From NCBI RefSeq assembly GCF_003987135.1, contig NZ_PIPJ01000005.1, positions 82,439-146,438 on the forward strand: a stretch of 64,000 nucleotides of DNA, in the 5' to 3' direction. This document shows positions 45,753-54,135 of the stretch, in pieces. The position numbers and the translations under genes are program-made. Every line of letters starts with the position of its first letter. Position 1 is the stretch's first letter. Under the pieces are notes generated by a model that made no database searches, was not told the DNA's origin, and saw only the letters and a list, made by a program, of their open reading frames with translations. The DNA comes from Aliidiomarina iranensis. Lineage in GTDB: Bacteria; Pseudomonadota; Gammaproteobacteria; Enterobacterales; Alteromonadaceae.

Positions 45753-46978
45753 AGAACGCGGCACCGTATAGTACCTGCCACATCTTTTAATTGCTCCAAC
45801 ACGGTATCGGCCTGCTCGCTATCAACGTCCATAACCACATAACCCAACTCGCTATCGGTGCGCAGATACTGGCCAGAAATATTCACCCCAAGCTCGGCGA
45901 AAATTTGGTTGATACGCGTTAACACGCCCGGTTGATTGCGGTGGATATGCAACAAACGGCTACTCTTCTCATGAGCCGGTAAACTAACCTCAGGGAAATT
46001 CACCGCTGAAAGTGTAGAACCATTATCGGAGTATTTAATAAGCTTGTGTGCAACTTCGGTACCGATATTCTCTTGTGCCTCTTGGGTAGAACCACCAATG
46101 TGCGGCGTAAGAATCACGTTACTTAAACCCCGCAAAGGTGAAACAAACTCATCGCTGTTGCTTTTAGGCTCCACGGGGAATACATCAATAGCAGCACCAG
46201 CAAGGTGCCCTGATTTTAAAGCGCTCGCTAAAGCTTCAATATCCACAACATGGCCGCGTGATGCATTGATAAGCGAGGCGCCCGGCTTCATCAGCTCTAA
46301 TTCACTGGCAGCAATGAGGTTATGGGTAAGCTCGGTTTCGGGTACGTGCAGGCTTACAACATCACTGCTTTGCAATAGGGCGGCAAGTGATGGCATGGGC
46401 AACGCATTGCCGAGCGATAACTTAGTTTCAATGTCGTGAAAAACTACTCGCATGCCCAATTGCTCAGCCAAGATACCAAGTTGCGTACCGATGTGCCCGT
46501 AACCAATAATACCGAGTGTTTTTCCCCGTGCTTCATGGGAGCCGGCGGCAGATTTCAACCAATCGCCTTGATGGCAAGCTACATTTTTTTCCGGGATTTT
46601 CCGCAACAACATAATCATTTCAGCCAATACCAACTCAGCTACACTGCGAGTATTGGAAAAAGGCGCGTTAAATACCGGCACCCCTAGCTCCCGTGCCGCT
46701 TGGGTATCTACTTGATTTGTACCAATGCAAAAACAGCCAATCGCATTGAGCTTTTCTGCTTTTGCCAGCACCTTTTTAGTTAGCTGGGTACGCGAACGAA
46801 TACCAATAAAGTGATAATCAGCAATAATGTCGGCAAGTTCATCTTCGTTCATGGCCTTCGGGTGGCTATCAATCTCATGATAACCATGCTGTTGAAAGCA
46901 AGTAACCGCACTTTCGTGCACCCCTTCTAACAACAAGATCTTAATTTTCTTTTTTGCGAGCGAGAGAACAGGGGCCAT
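45746..46978 (-). CDS. serA: D-3-phosphoglycerate dehydrogenase
   Basis: A 410-residue protein, the same length as E. coli SerA and collinear with it: GCFCIGTNQVD, NAPFSNTRSVAELV, GIIGYGHIGTQLGILAE (NAD loop), INASRGHVVDIEAL, LTPHIGGSTQEAQENIG and a C-terminal ACT domain (HIHRNQPGVLTRINQIFAE). It starts serine synthesis from 3-phosphoglycerate and is inhibited by serine through the ACT domain. It lies two bases after rpiA on the same strand. Confidence 0.97.
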   Translation of the reverse strand: MAPVLSLAKKKIKILLLEGVHESAVTCFQQHGYHEIDSHPKAMNEDELADIIADYHFIGIRSRTQLTKKVLAKAEKLNAIGCFCIGTNQVDTQAARELGVPVFNAPFSNTRSVAELVLAEMIMLLRKIPEKNVACHQGDWLKSAAGSHEARGKTLGIIGYGHIGTQLGILAEQLGMRVVFHDIETKLSLGNALPMPSLAALLQSSDVVSLHVPETELTHNLIAASELELMKPGASLINASRGHVVDIEALASALKSGHLAGAAIDVFPVEPKSNSDEFVSPLRGLSNVILTPHIGGSTQEAQENIGTEVAHKLIKYSDNGSTLSAVNFPEVSLPAHEKSSRLLHIHRNQPGVLTRINQIFAELGVNISGQYLRTDSELGYVVMDVDSEQADTVLEQLKDVAGTIRCRVLH

Positions 46979-46980
46979 GG

Positions 46981-47664
46981 CTACTTTGAATCCTTGTGCA
47001 ATGTTTTAAGTGTTGTGCCGTTGCTGATAAGCGCAATATCTGCACCTCGTGCAGCAAACAAACCGTTGGTTACCACCCCAGTAATTTGATTGAGTTTGTA
47101 CTCAAGTTCTATAGGCTTTTCGATATGCAGATTATAAACATCGAGAATAACGTTGCCGTTATCGGTAACAACGCCTTCGCGATAAACCGGATCGCCGCCG
47201 AGTTTCACAATTTCACGGGCCACATAAGAGCGGGCCATAGGAATTACTTCAACCGGTAGGGGAAAATTGCCTAGTACATCTACTTGCTTGGATTCATCAG
47301 CGATACAAATAAAGGTTTCGGCCACAGCCGCCACAATTTTTTCTCGTGTTAGTGCTGCGCCACCGCCTTTTATCATGTGCAACTGCGGTGTGATTTCATC
47401 GGCGCCATCTACATAAACTTGCAAGGCGCCGGCACCATTCAAATCGTAAACAGGAATGCCATGGGCTTTTAAACGTTCAGTTGATTCCTCTGAGCTGCTT
47501 ACAGCGCCTTCAATTTCTTGTTTTATATTGGCAAGTGCATCGATAAAGTAATTCACTGTGGAGCCCGTACCCACACCCACTATCATCCCGGGTTGAATAA
47601 ACTCAATTGCCGCTTCTGCAGCTTGCTGTTTGGCTTGATTTTGCGAGGAGGTGGTTTGCGCCAT
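46981..47664 (-). CDS. rpiA: Ribose-5-phosphate isomerase A
   Basis: A 227-residue protein with [54 protein letters not shown] and the C-terminal GVVTNGLFA, all RpiA signatures. It interconverts ribose 5-phosphate and ribulose 5-phosphate. rpiA and serA are nearly contiguous and probably co-transcribed on the minus strand. Confidence 0.96.
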   Translation of the reverse strand: MAQTTSSQNQAKQQAAEAAIEFIQPGMIVGVGTGSTVNYFIDALANIKQEIEGAVSSSEESTERLKAHGIPVYDLNGAGALQVYVDGADEITPQLHMIKGGGAALTREKIVAAVAETFICIADESKQVDVLGNFPLPVEVIPMARSYVAREIVKLGGDPVYREGVVTDNGNVILDVYNLHIEKPIELEYKLNQITGVVTNGLFAARGADIALISNGTTLKTLHKDSK

Positions 47665-47729
47665 TGCTCGGATTCCTTGATGATGAATGAATTACGCTAG
47701 GTGTACGAGAATGGATAGATATTATACGG

Positions 47730-48383
47730 CTATTCTGCCTTGCTGTCAGTTGTAAAAGCCGTATCGAGATTAAATTGCCAGTGCTTACTTGGGGTAAGTA
47801 CATGCTGAAGTGGAATATCCCAAGCAGCGGCAGGGAGTGCTTCCGCTTGTTGGCAATCATGGGCAATGCCCATCAGTTGCAAGTGAGGGTACCTGCCTTT
47901 TTGATATGCTGCGAGGGTTCGATCATAAAAGCCGCCGCCCATGCCGAGCCGATTGCCATGGGCATCAAAGGCCACAAGGGGCATACAAAGTAGGTCAATA
48001 TTGGCTAGCGGCAAAATGTTTTCACATGCCAGTTTAGGTTCTGGGATGGCAAACTGGTTTTTATTCATCGTGGTTTCCGGTTGGTAATTCAGAAACAATA
48101 ATTGCCCTTTTACCACCGGGTGCAACACGGGCAATGCCACACGAATATTTGTTTGCCAGAGTGCCGCCACTAGTGGCGTTAAATCTGCTTCGCCATCGTT
48201 ACTTACATAAACGGCCACGGTTTTAATGCGAGAGTTTGCAGCAATGTACTGCAGCAACTGCTGCGCTAGCGCTTGGCTTGCTTGCACTTGCTCAGCAGAG
48301 CTAAGGTTATTCCGGGCGGCACGAAAATGCCGGCGTAGTTGTTGCCGGTGTTTTTGCATATCGGAGCGCACGGATGGAATCAT
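47730..48383 (-). CDS. fau: 5-formyltetrahydrofolate cyclo-ligase family protein
   Basis: A 217-residue protein with the family's N-terminal helix RQQLRRHFRAARNNLS and the C-terminal signature LGMGGGFYDRTLA. It converts 5-formyltetrahydrofolate to the 5,10-methenyl form with ATP. In E. coli this gene (ygfA/fau) directly follows the 6S RNA gene; here a divergent amidohydrolase gene lies between them. An alternative start at 48359 would remove eight residues. Confidence 0.92.
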   Translation of the reverse strand: MIPSVRSDMQKHRQQLRRHFRAARNNLSSAEQVQASQALAQQLLQYIAANSRIKTVAVYVSNDGEADLTPLVAALWQTNIRVALPVLHPVVKGQLLFLNYQPETTMNKNQFAIPEPKLACENILPLANIDLLCMPLVAFDAHGNRLGMGGGFYDRTLAAYQKGRYPHLQLMGIAHDCQQAEALPAAAWDIPLQHVLTPSKHWQFNLDTAFTTDSKAE

Positions 48384-48453
48384 AAACTCTACCTCGAAAA
48401 AAGAATGCCAACGGTTGTTACTTTACAGCTCGGCGATAGCTTGCGAAACTAGC

Positions 48454-48480
48454 TGAATGTTAACTTTAACATAACATTCA
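48454..48480. promoter_or_regulatory. Inverted repeat before the amidohydrolase gene
   Basis: TGAATGTTA and TAACATTCA form a perfect 9-base inverted repeat separated by 9 bases, 16 bases before the amidohydrolase ATG. The spacer itself contains part of a smaller GTTAA/TTAAC palindrome. The arrangement looks like an operator in the 113-base gap between divergent genes. Confidence 0.45.
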
Positions 48481-48496
48481 ATTAGAAGGCTTATCC

Positions 48497-50068
48497 ATGA
48501 GCATGTATCGCACTCTCTCAATCTTGTCCGTAAGTATTGCGCTTCTTTTTCTAGCACCGAGCATAACTGGTGTAGCGGCTGCGGCCGCAGATGATGTGAG
48601 TGAAGGGCCATTTCAGCGCATTATTTTGCGCGGCGGTATCTTGGTGAACGGTGAGGGTGCGCCACCTGTGGGGCCGGTTGATATTGTTATTGAAGGCGAT
48701 ACCATCACCCGAGTTGATGTGGTGGGTTATCCTGGCGTGCCAATTTTGGCAAACGGAAGGCCTGAAGCGCAGCCCGGTGATCGAGAAATTGATATTAGCG
48801 GCCATTATGTGCTGCCAGGTTTTGTGGATATGCACGGCCATACCGGTGGTTCAGCGCCCAATATTCCGCCGGAATATGTGTATCAGTTGTGGTTAGCCCA
48901 TGGTATTACCACGGTGCGCGAGCCGGGCAGTTTCCGGGGTTTAGAGTGGACAGTAGAAGAAGCCCGCAAAGCAGCCGAGCATGAAATTGTAGCGCCACGC
49001 GTTATTCCCTATGCTGGGTTTGGTATCGGTGCAAGCGAACCCATCATTTCTCCTGAGCAGGCCACTGCTTGGGTTGAAATGGCGGCCGAGCAGGGCGCAG
49101 AAGGCGTGAAGTTTTTTGGTGCGCCACCGCGGGTGATTGCCGCAGCCATAGAAACGGCGAATCGTTTGGGCTTAGGTACCATGATGCACCATGCGCAACT
49201 GAATGTGGTGCGCACTAACGTGCTCGATTCTGCGGCCATGGGCTTAACCAGTATGGAGCATTGGTATGGTTTGCCAGAGGCCTTGTTTACTGATCGTGTA
49301 ATTCAAGATTATTCCGCTGATTATAACTATCAAAACGAACAAGATCGCTTTAGCGAGGCCGGGCAGCTATGGGCGCAAGCGGCGAAGCCGGGCAGTGAGC
49401 GCTGGAATTATGTGCGCGATACCCTGATCGAATTAGATTTCACCATCAATCCCACGCTCTCGATTTACGAAGCAAGCCGCAACGCAAGTGCCCAGCGCAA
49501 TGCAGAATGGCACGCTGAATATACGTTACCAACGCTCGAGCGCTTTTTCACACCGAGCCGATATGCGCACGGCTCCTATTGGTTTGATTGGACAACCGAT
49601 GATGAAATCGCATGGCGGGAGAATTATCGGCTATGGATGGCTTTTCTTAATGACTACAAGAACCACGGTGGCCGCATAACAACCGGTTCTGATGCTGGTT
49701 ATATCTATAAAATATATGGTTTTGGTTACGTGCAAGAGCTCGAACTGCTACGCGAAGCAGGTTTTAACCCGCTCGAGGTAATTCGTGCCGCTACGTTATC
49801 GGGCGCCGAAGCCTTGGGTTTAGAAGATGAAATTGGCAGTGTGATTCCAGGGAAAAAAGCGGATCTCTTTATTGTAAAAGAGAACCCTTTGCGCAACTTC
49901 AAGGTGCTTTACGGTACCGGGCATTATCGATTAAATGAGAACAATGAAGCGATACGCACCGAGGGTATTCGGTACACTATGCGCGATGGCGTTCTGTATG
50001 ATGCGCAAGCGATGTTGGCCAATGTGCGGGAGATGGTTCGGCAAGCAAAAGCGGAAGAGCAAGAGTAG
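48497..50068 (+). CDS. Exported amidohydrolase-family metal-dependent hydrolase
   Basis: A 523-residue protein with a signal peptide (hydrophobic to about residue 32, then AAAAADD). Metal-site motifs of the amidohydrolase superfamily are DMHGH (His113, His115), GVKFFG, MMHHAQ, SMEHWYG and TGSDAG, and the C-terminal GSVIPGKKADLFIVKENP completes the composite domain. Such periplasmic members are often imidazolonepropionase-like or Xaa-Pro dipeptidase-like hydrolases; the substrate is unknown. It sits between fau and the 6S RNA gene, which are normally neighbours, so it is probably an insertion into a conserved locus. Confidence 0.86.
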   Translation: MSMYRTLSILSVSIALLFLAPSITGVAAAAADDVSEGPFQRIILRGGILVNGEGAPPVGPVDIVIEGDTITRVDVVGYPGVPILANGRPEAQPGDREIDISGHYVLPGFVDMHGHTGGSAPNIPPEYVYQLWLAHGITTVREPGSFRGLEWTVEEARKAAEHEIVAPRVIPYAGFGIGASEPIISPEQATAWVEMAAEQGAEGVKFFGAPPRVIAAAIETANRLGLGTMMHHAQLNVVRTNVLDSAAMGLTSMEHWYGLPEALFTDRVIQDYSADYNYQNEQDRFSEAGQLWAQAAKPGSERWNYVRDTLIELDFTINPTLSIYEASRNASAQRNAEWHAEYTLPTLERFFTPSRYAHGSYWFDWTTDDEIAWRENYRLWMAFLNDYKNHGGRITTGSDAGYIYKIYGFGYVQELELLREAGFNPLEVIRAATLSGAEALGLEDEIGSVIPGKKADLFIVKENPLRNFKVLYGTGHYRLNENNEAIRTEGIRYTMRDGVLYDAQAMLANVREMVRQAKAEEQE

Positions 50069-50123
50069 AGAGCTTGGTGGGGCGCTTTTTTTAGGATGTG
50101 CTTTGTAGGGTGCTTTTTATAGG

Positions 50124-50306
50124 GTGTTCTCCAAGGTGCCGCTGCATCGTGGTAGCCCTTGAACCCAAAGGTTCAAGGCGGGTGCTGAACAAACTACCGC
50201 AGGCTTCCCACTGCATGGTGGGCTTGCACACTGGCAGCTCGACAGGACCCTGGTCTAACGGTATCGGCTCAGGGACATGCACATGCTGGCAAACACCCCA
50301 GAGAAC
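50124..50306 (-). ncRNA. ssrS: 6S RNA
   Basis: Read on the minus strand, the region starts GTTCTCTGGGGTG, contains CCCTGAGCCGATA and the hairpin CCTTGAACC-(TTT)-GGGTTCAAGG, and ends CAGCGGCACCTTGGAGAAC; each corresponds to a conserved block of E. coli 6S RNA in the same order. The two ends pair to close the long hairpin with a central bubble that mimics an open promoter and captures sigma-70 RNA polymerase. Length of about 183 bases fits. TATAGA at 50316-50311 is a good -10 box and overlaps the end of zapA. Exact ends are estimates. Confidence 0.92.
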
Positions 50307-50311
50307 GCTGT

Positions 50312-50671
50312 CTATAAAGGCTTTTCGGAATCCGATTGAGCAGCTGTATCAATTGATTTCAATTCAGCAGCCGCTGCTTTTGGATTGCCAATTGCTTTTT
50401 CGATTGTGGCTTGCAATAAGCCGATCTTATCTTCAAGAGCGGTAATCTTCTTCGATTCCGCAGCTTTTTCTTGAATCCATTCATGGCACAAATTCAATGC
50501 TGCCATGATAGCAATTTGCTCCATGTTCGTAAGCTTGGTGGATGTACGCGTTTCTACCATCCGCTCATCAAGCTGGCGAGCAGCATCGCGCAAGGCTGTT
50601 TCTTGCCCATCTGGGCACATCACTCGATAATTGCGATCGAGAATTTTGATGTCAACAACTTTACCACTCAT
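50312..50671 (-). CDS. zapA: Cell division protein ZapA
   Basis: A 119-residue protein: DIKILDRNYRVMCPDGQE (ZapA N-terminal domain), LRDAARQLDERM, IMAALNLCHEWIQEK, then a coiled-coil tail. It bundles FtsZ at the division site. The ATG at 50671 follows AAGGAA; a start at 50692 is less likely. It is directly upstream of the 6S RNA gene on the same strand, as in other gammaproteobacteria. Confidence 0.94.
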   Translation of the reverse strand: MSGKVVDIKILDRNYRVMCPDGQETALRDAARQLDERMVETRTSTKLTNMEQIAIMAALNLCHEWIQEKAAESKKITALEDKIGLLQATIEKAIGNPKAAAAELKSIDTAAQSDSEKPL

Positions 50672-50835
50672 GCGAATTTCCTTCTGGCCCAAGGTTTGGC
50701 AATTGCTTTGTATTTCTAGCGCGAAGCATAACTATCCCGCTCGCAACTTGCAACGGGATTAACACAGCTTTTCTGGCTGCATGCGTATTGCAGTGGTAGC
50801 ATAAGCACATATTTAGCGAAAAATGCGGAATCTTT

Positions 50836-51408
50836 ATGAGCGAAACGTCAGCACAAACCTTTGAACAACTAAATCGCCAGCTGCAAGATGAAAATATTAT
50901 TCTCAGTGCCGCCGAGATTCATGGCATGCTCACTGGCCTAACGGCCAGCAGCGCACCGGGTAAAGATCGTGAGTGGTTGGTAATCATGGCTGATTTAGCC
51001 AATGAGGGGCAAAAATTCAGTGATGCTATGATCAACACGCTAGAAGTATTGCAGCAACAAACTCTAGCTGATTTGGCCAGCCACGATTTGGATTTTCAAC
51101 TCGTGTTACCTAGCGACGATGAGCCTTTGGTTGAACGGCTCACGGCGCTTACTGAATGGGCGCAGTGTTTTCTAGTGGGCTTTGGCATTAATCAGCAAAA
51201 TCTGGCCAAGGCCTCGGCTGATTTAAAAGAAGCGATTCAAGATTTAGCAGAAATAGCGCGGTTATCTGCCGATGCTGCTGCTGATGAAGAAGATGAACGC
51301 GCATATTACGAAGTGAGCGAGTATGTACGGATTACCGCAATTATGTGTTTTAACGAACTTGGTTCAACACCAGCTCCGGTGGCTCCGAGTAGCTCAACAC
51401 TGCATTAA
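50836..51408 (+). CDS. ygfB: UPF0149 family protein YgfB
   Basis: A 190-residue acidic helical protein with AAEIHGMLTGL near the start, WAQCFLVGFG in the middle and DERAYYEVSEYVRI near the end, the UPF0149/YecA-YgfB pattern. Its biochemical role is unclear; in Pseudomonas a YgfB affects expression of other genes. It is the first gene of ygfB-pepP-ubiH-ubiI, divergent from zapA. Confidence 0.9.
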   Translation: MSETSAQTFEQLNRQLQDENIILSAAEIHGMLTGLTASSAPGKDREWLVIMADLANEGQKFSDAMINTLEVLQQQTLADLASHDLDFQLVLPSDDEPLVERLTALTEWAQCFLVGFGINQQNLAKASADLKEAIQDLAEIARLSADAAADEEDERAYYEVSEYVRITAIMCFNELGSTPAPVAPSSSTLH

Positions 51409-51475
51409 GATTAAACTAGGATCAAACTAGGATGAAACTAAGAACGTACGTAAGAACAAACTAAGAGCAAACTGA
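51409..51475. repeat. Tandem 11-bp units between ygfB and pepP
   Basis: Starting right after the ygfB stop: GATTAAACTAG, GATCAAACTAG, GATGAAACTAA, a 12-base GAACGTACGTAA, GAACAAACTAA and GAGCAAACTGA. The array fills the spacer up to the pepP leader (ATG at 51483). Confidence 0.88.
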
Positions 51476-51482
51476 GAGAATT

Positions 51483-52829
51483 ATGATAGCTGTATCTGAG
51501 TTCCAGGGGCGTAGAGCGGCATTTATGAAAACTATGGTGCCGGGTAGTATTGCTATTTTTCCGGCCGCAAGCGAAGTTGTGCGCAGCCGCGATACCCACT
51601 TTCCCTTTCGTCAGGATAGTGATTTCTATTATTTAACCGGTATAACAGAGCCGGATGCCGTTTTGGTACTAGCGCCTGATTCAGAAACGCCGGAAATTCT
51701 CTTTGTGTTGCCTAAAGATCCCCACGAAGAAGTGTGGCATGGGCGCCGCTTAGGAAGCGAACAAGCGCAAGCGCAAAGCGGTGTAAACGCATGCTATGAA
51801 ACCTCCGAACTAGCACAACAGTTGCCTGCTCTAATCGATGGCCATAGCGATCTTTATATTGCCTTTGATCAATTTCCAGCATTTGAGCAGCAGTTAAACG
51901 ATATGTTACGAACTCTGCGCAATGCGCCGAAACGGGGCAAAATAGCGCCAGAGCATTTACACGATCCGCGGCCGCAGCTGCATCAGCAACGCTTGATTAA
52001 ATCGCCAGCTGAGCAGCAACTTATGCGAAAAGCGGCAGAAATAAGTGTAGCAGGGCATCGCCGGGCGCTGGGTTTTGTACGCCCAGGCGTTTATGAGTAT
52101 CAGGTAGCCGCCGAGCTACAGCATGAATTTACCATGCATGGTGCTAGCGGCGTGGCCTATGGCAGTATTTGCGGCGGTGGAGTGAATGCCTGTATTTTGC
52201 ATTACACCGCAAATACCGATGTACTCAATGATGGTGATTTAATTTTAATTGATGCTGGCGCTGAGTATGCTGGCTACGCTGGCGATATCACTCGAACTTT
52301 CCCGGTAAACGGCAAATTTACCAAGGCGCAGAGGGAAATCTACGAACTCGTTTTGGCTTCACAAGCGGCGGCGTTCGAGCACCTACACCCAGATTCAACC
52401 ATTGTGCGCGCGCAAGAGGCCTGTATTGAGGTACTTACAGCAGGCTTGATTAAGCTCGGAATCTTAACCGGTTCAGTGAAAGAGCACGTGGATAAACTCA
52501 GTTGCCGGCAGTTCTTTATTCACGGCCTTAGCCATTGGCTTGGCCTTGATGTGCACGATGTAGGGGCGTATCAAAAAGGTGCTAAACCTATGAAGTTGGC
52601 TGCGGGTATGGTGTTAACGGTTGAGCCCGGGCTCTATTTTGCCCCCGATGATCAGCGCGTTCCCGAGCAATATCGTGGAATTGGCGTGCGCATAGAAGAT
52701 GATTTATTAATTACTGCCAAAGGCCATGAGAACTTAACCGCAGGCGTACCGAAAAGTATTGAAGGTATCGAAGCGTTGATGGCGCAAGCGCGCCGTCAGC
52801 AGGGGCAAAACTATGCGCCGCAACGTTGA
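51483..52829 (+). CDS. pepP: Xaa-Pro aminopeptidase
   Basis: A 448-residue M24B peptidase with an N-terminal domain (SDFYYLTGITEPDAVLVL) and a pita-bread catalytic domain. Metal ligands appear in LIDAGAEYAGYAGDITRTF (two Asp), HGLSHWLGLDVHD (His), LTVEPGLYF (Glu) and RIEDD (Glu). It removes N-terminal residues that precede proline. It overlaps ubiH by 17 bases. Confidence 0.95.
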   Translation: MIAVSEFQGRRAAFMKTMVPGSIAIFPAASEVVRSRDTHFPFRQDSDFYYLTGITEPDAVLVLAPDSETPEILFVLPKDPHEEVWHGRRLGSEQAQAQSGVNACYETSELAQQLPALIDGHSDLYIAFDQFPAFEQQLNDMLRTLRNAPKRGKIAPEHLHDPRPQLHQQRLIKSPAEQQLMRKAAEISVAGHRRALGFVRPGVYEYQVAAELQHEFTMHGASGVAYGSICGGGVNACILHYTANTDVLNDGDLILIDAGAEYAGYAGDITRTFPVNGKFTKAQREIYELVLASQAAAFEHLHPDSTIVRAQEACIEVLTAGLIKLGILTGSVKEHVDKLSCRQFFIHGLSHWLGLDVHDVGAYQKGAKPMKLAAGMVLTVEPGLYFAPDDQRVPEQYRGIGVRIEDDLLITAKGHENLTAGVPKSIEGIEALMAQARRQQGQNYAPQR

Positions 52830-53973
52830 TATCGCCATTGCCGGTGGCGGCCTAACGGGGTGTTTAACGGCGCTGGTATTACAGCGCAAGTTTCCGGCCG
52901 CCAAGATAGTTTTGCTTGATCAGCACAAAGGCGCGGCAAAGCAAGATCCGCGTGGCCTCGCCTTAGCGTTGCGTACTCAGCAAGTTTTGCAAGAGCATGG
53001 CGTATGGCAAGGGCAACTTCTACAAAGCCCGGCGATTCAACACATTCATGTTTCCGATGCGAATAGCCCGGGAACCGCTACCATGCATGCAAAGAATGAG
53101 CAGTTGCCGGCTCTCGGTTATGTTGCCATGGCGGGGGCGTTGCAAAGCGAATTAACGCAACGCTGTACGGAAGCTGCCGTTGAGCATGTGCAAGCCGTAG
53201 AAGTGGCCAATATAGCTGCGGAGCGTGATGGTTTATTGTTGACCTTGAATGATGAACAACAGATTGGCACGCGTTTGCTCATTGTGGCCGAAGGCTCTAA
53301 TTCGCCAACGCGGGCTAAACTCGGCATTATGATGAAACAAGAAATGTATTCACAAGTTGCCGTGGCCGCAAAGGTTAAGTTTGCCAAACAACACCGGAAC
53401 TGGGCCTTTGAACGCTTTACCGCTGAAGGGCCTGCTGCATTGTTACCCCAAGGCCATGATGAAGCCGCATTAGTTTGGTGCATGCATACGGATACCGCAG
53501 AAAAATTACAAGCCAGTAGCCGCGATGAGCGTGTTCGAGCAGTACAGAATATTTTTGGCGCCGCGCCCGGGCGCATTGCTAATGTTGAGTACCAGGCAAC
53601 CTTTCCGTTGCAGTTAGCGATGGCTGAGCGTTTTGTGGGGTATCGCTCGGTGGTGATTGGTAATGCTTGCCACACGTTGCACCCAGTAGCGGGGCAAGGG
53701 TATAACCTGGGTGTGCGGGACATTCTTGATCTCGCGGCGAACATTCAGCCTGCGGATTTCGGCAGCCACATTGGCTTAAACACCTATCAAGCGCAGCGGG
53801 AACGCGATTATGCCGAGATCATTGGCTTAACGCATGGGTTAGTGGCGGTATTTTCGAATCAAGAACCAGTATGGCGAAATCTACGTAGTAAAGGCCTGTA
53901 TGCACTGCGCGCTTTACCTGCGCTGAAAAAGCCGCTGATGCGCAAAGCAATGGGGTTTCGCAGTTTATGGTAG
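52813..53973 (+). CDS. ubiH: 2-octaprenyl-6-methoxyphenol hydroxylase UbiH
   Basis: A 386-residue FAD monooxygenase: IAGGGLTGCLTALVLQ (FAD GxGxxG) and GNACHTLHPVAGQGYNLGVRD (second FAD motif, the UbiH/UbiI/UbiF family mark). It acts in aerobic ubiquinone synthesis. Assignment as UbiH rests on family and on gene order pepP-ubiH-ubiI. It begins inside the end of pepP with AGGGG upstream. Confidence 0.9.
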   Translation: MRRNVDIAIAGGGLTGCLTALVLQRKFPAAKIVLLDQHKGAAKQDPRGLALALRTQQVLQEHGVWQGQLLQSPAIQHIHVSDANSPGTATMHAKNEQLPALGYVAMAGALQSELTQRCTEAAVEHVQAVEVANIAAERDGLLLTLNDEQQIGTRLLIVAEGSNSPTRAKLGIMMKQEMYSQVAVAAKVKFAKQHRNWAFERFTAEGPAALLPQGHDEAALVWCMHTDTAEKLQASSRDERVRAVQNIFGAAPGRIANVEYQATFPLQLAMAERFVGYRSVVIGNACHTLHPVAGQGYNLGVRDILDLAANIQPADFGSHIGLNTYQAQRERDYAEIIGLTHGLVAVFSNQEPVWRNLRSKGLYALRALPALKKPLMRKAMGFRSLW

Positions 53974-53981
53974 CCTCCAAA

Positions 53982-54093
53982 TCGGTGCTAATACGGCGGC
54001 TACTAAGCCGCTAATACGGCACGAGCAAAGCGCTAGTGAGGCGCAAACAAGGTGCCAATAAGGCACAAATAAGGCGCTAATACGGTGTGAGTA
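53982..54093. repeat. About ten degenerate 10-12-bp units between ubiH and ubiI
   Basis: Consecutive units such as CGGTGCTAATA, AGCCGCTAATA, AGCGCTAGTGA, GGCGCAAACAA, AGGCACAAATA and AGGCGCTAATA, mostly 11 bases. The core GCTAATA is shared with the phoB-phoR array. It fills most of the 162-base spacer; the ubiI ribosome-binding site GGAG follows later. Confidence 0.8.
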
Positions 54094-54135
54094 GAGCCTT
54101 TTGCCGCCGCTAGCTGATATTAAATTGGAGTTTTC

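Noticed and set aside
50069..50123. Terminator after the amidohydrolase gene
   Set aside because: A T7 run follows, but the preceding sequence forms only a three- to four-base stem.
53118..53744. 208-residue minus-strand open frame within ubiH
   Set aside because: Shadow of ubiH, which has both FAD motifs in frame.
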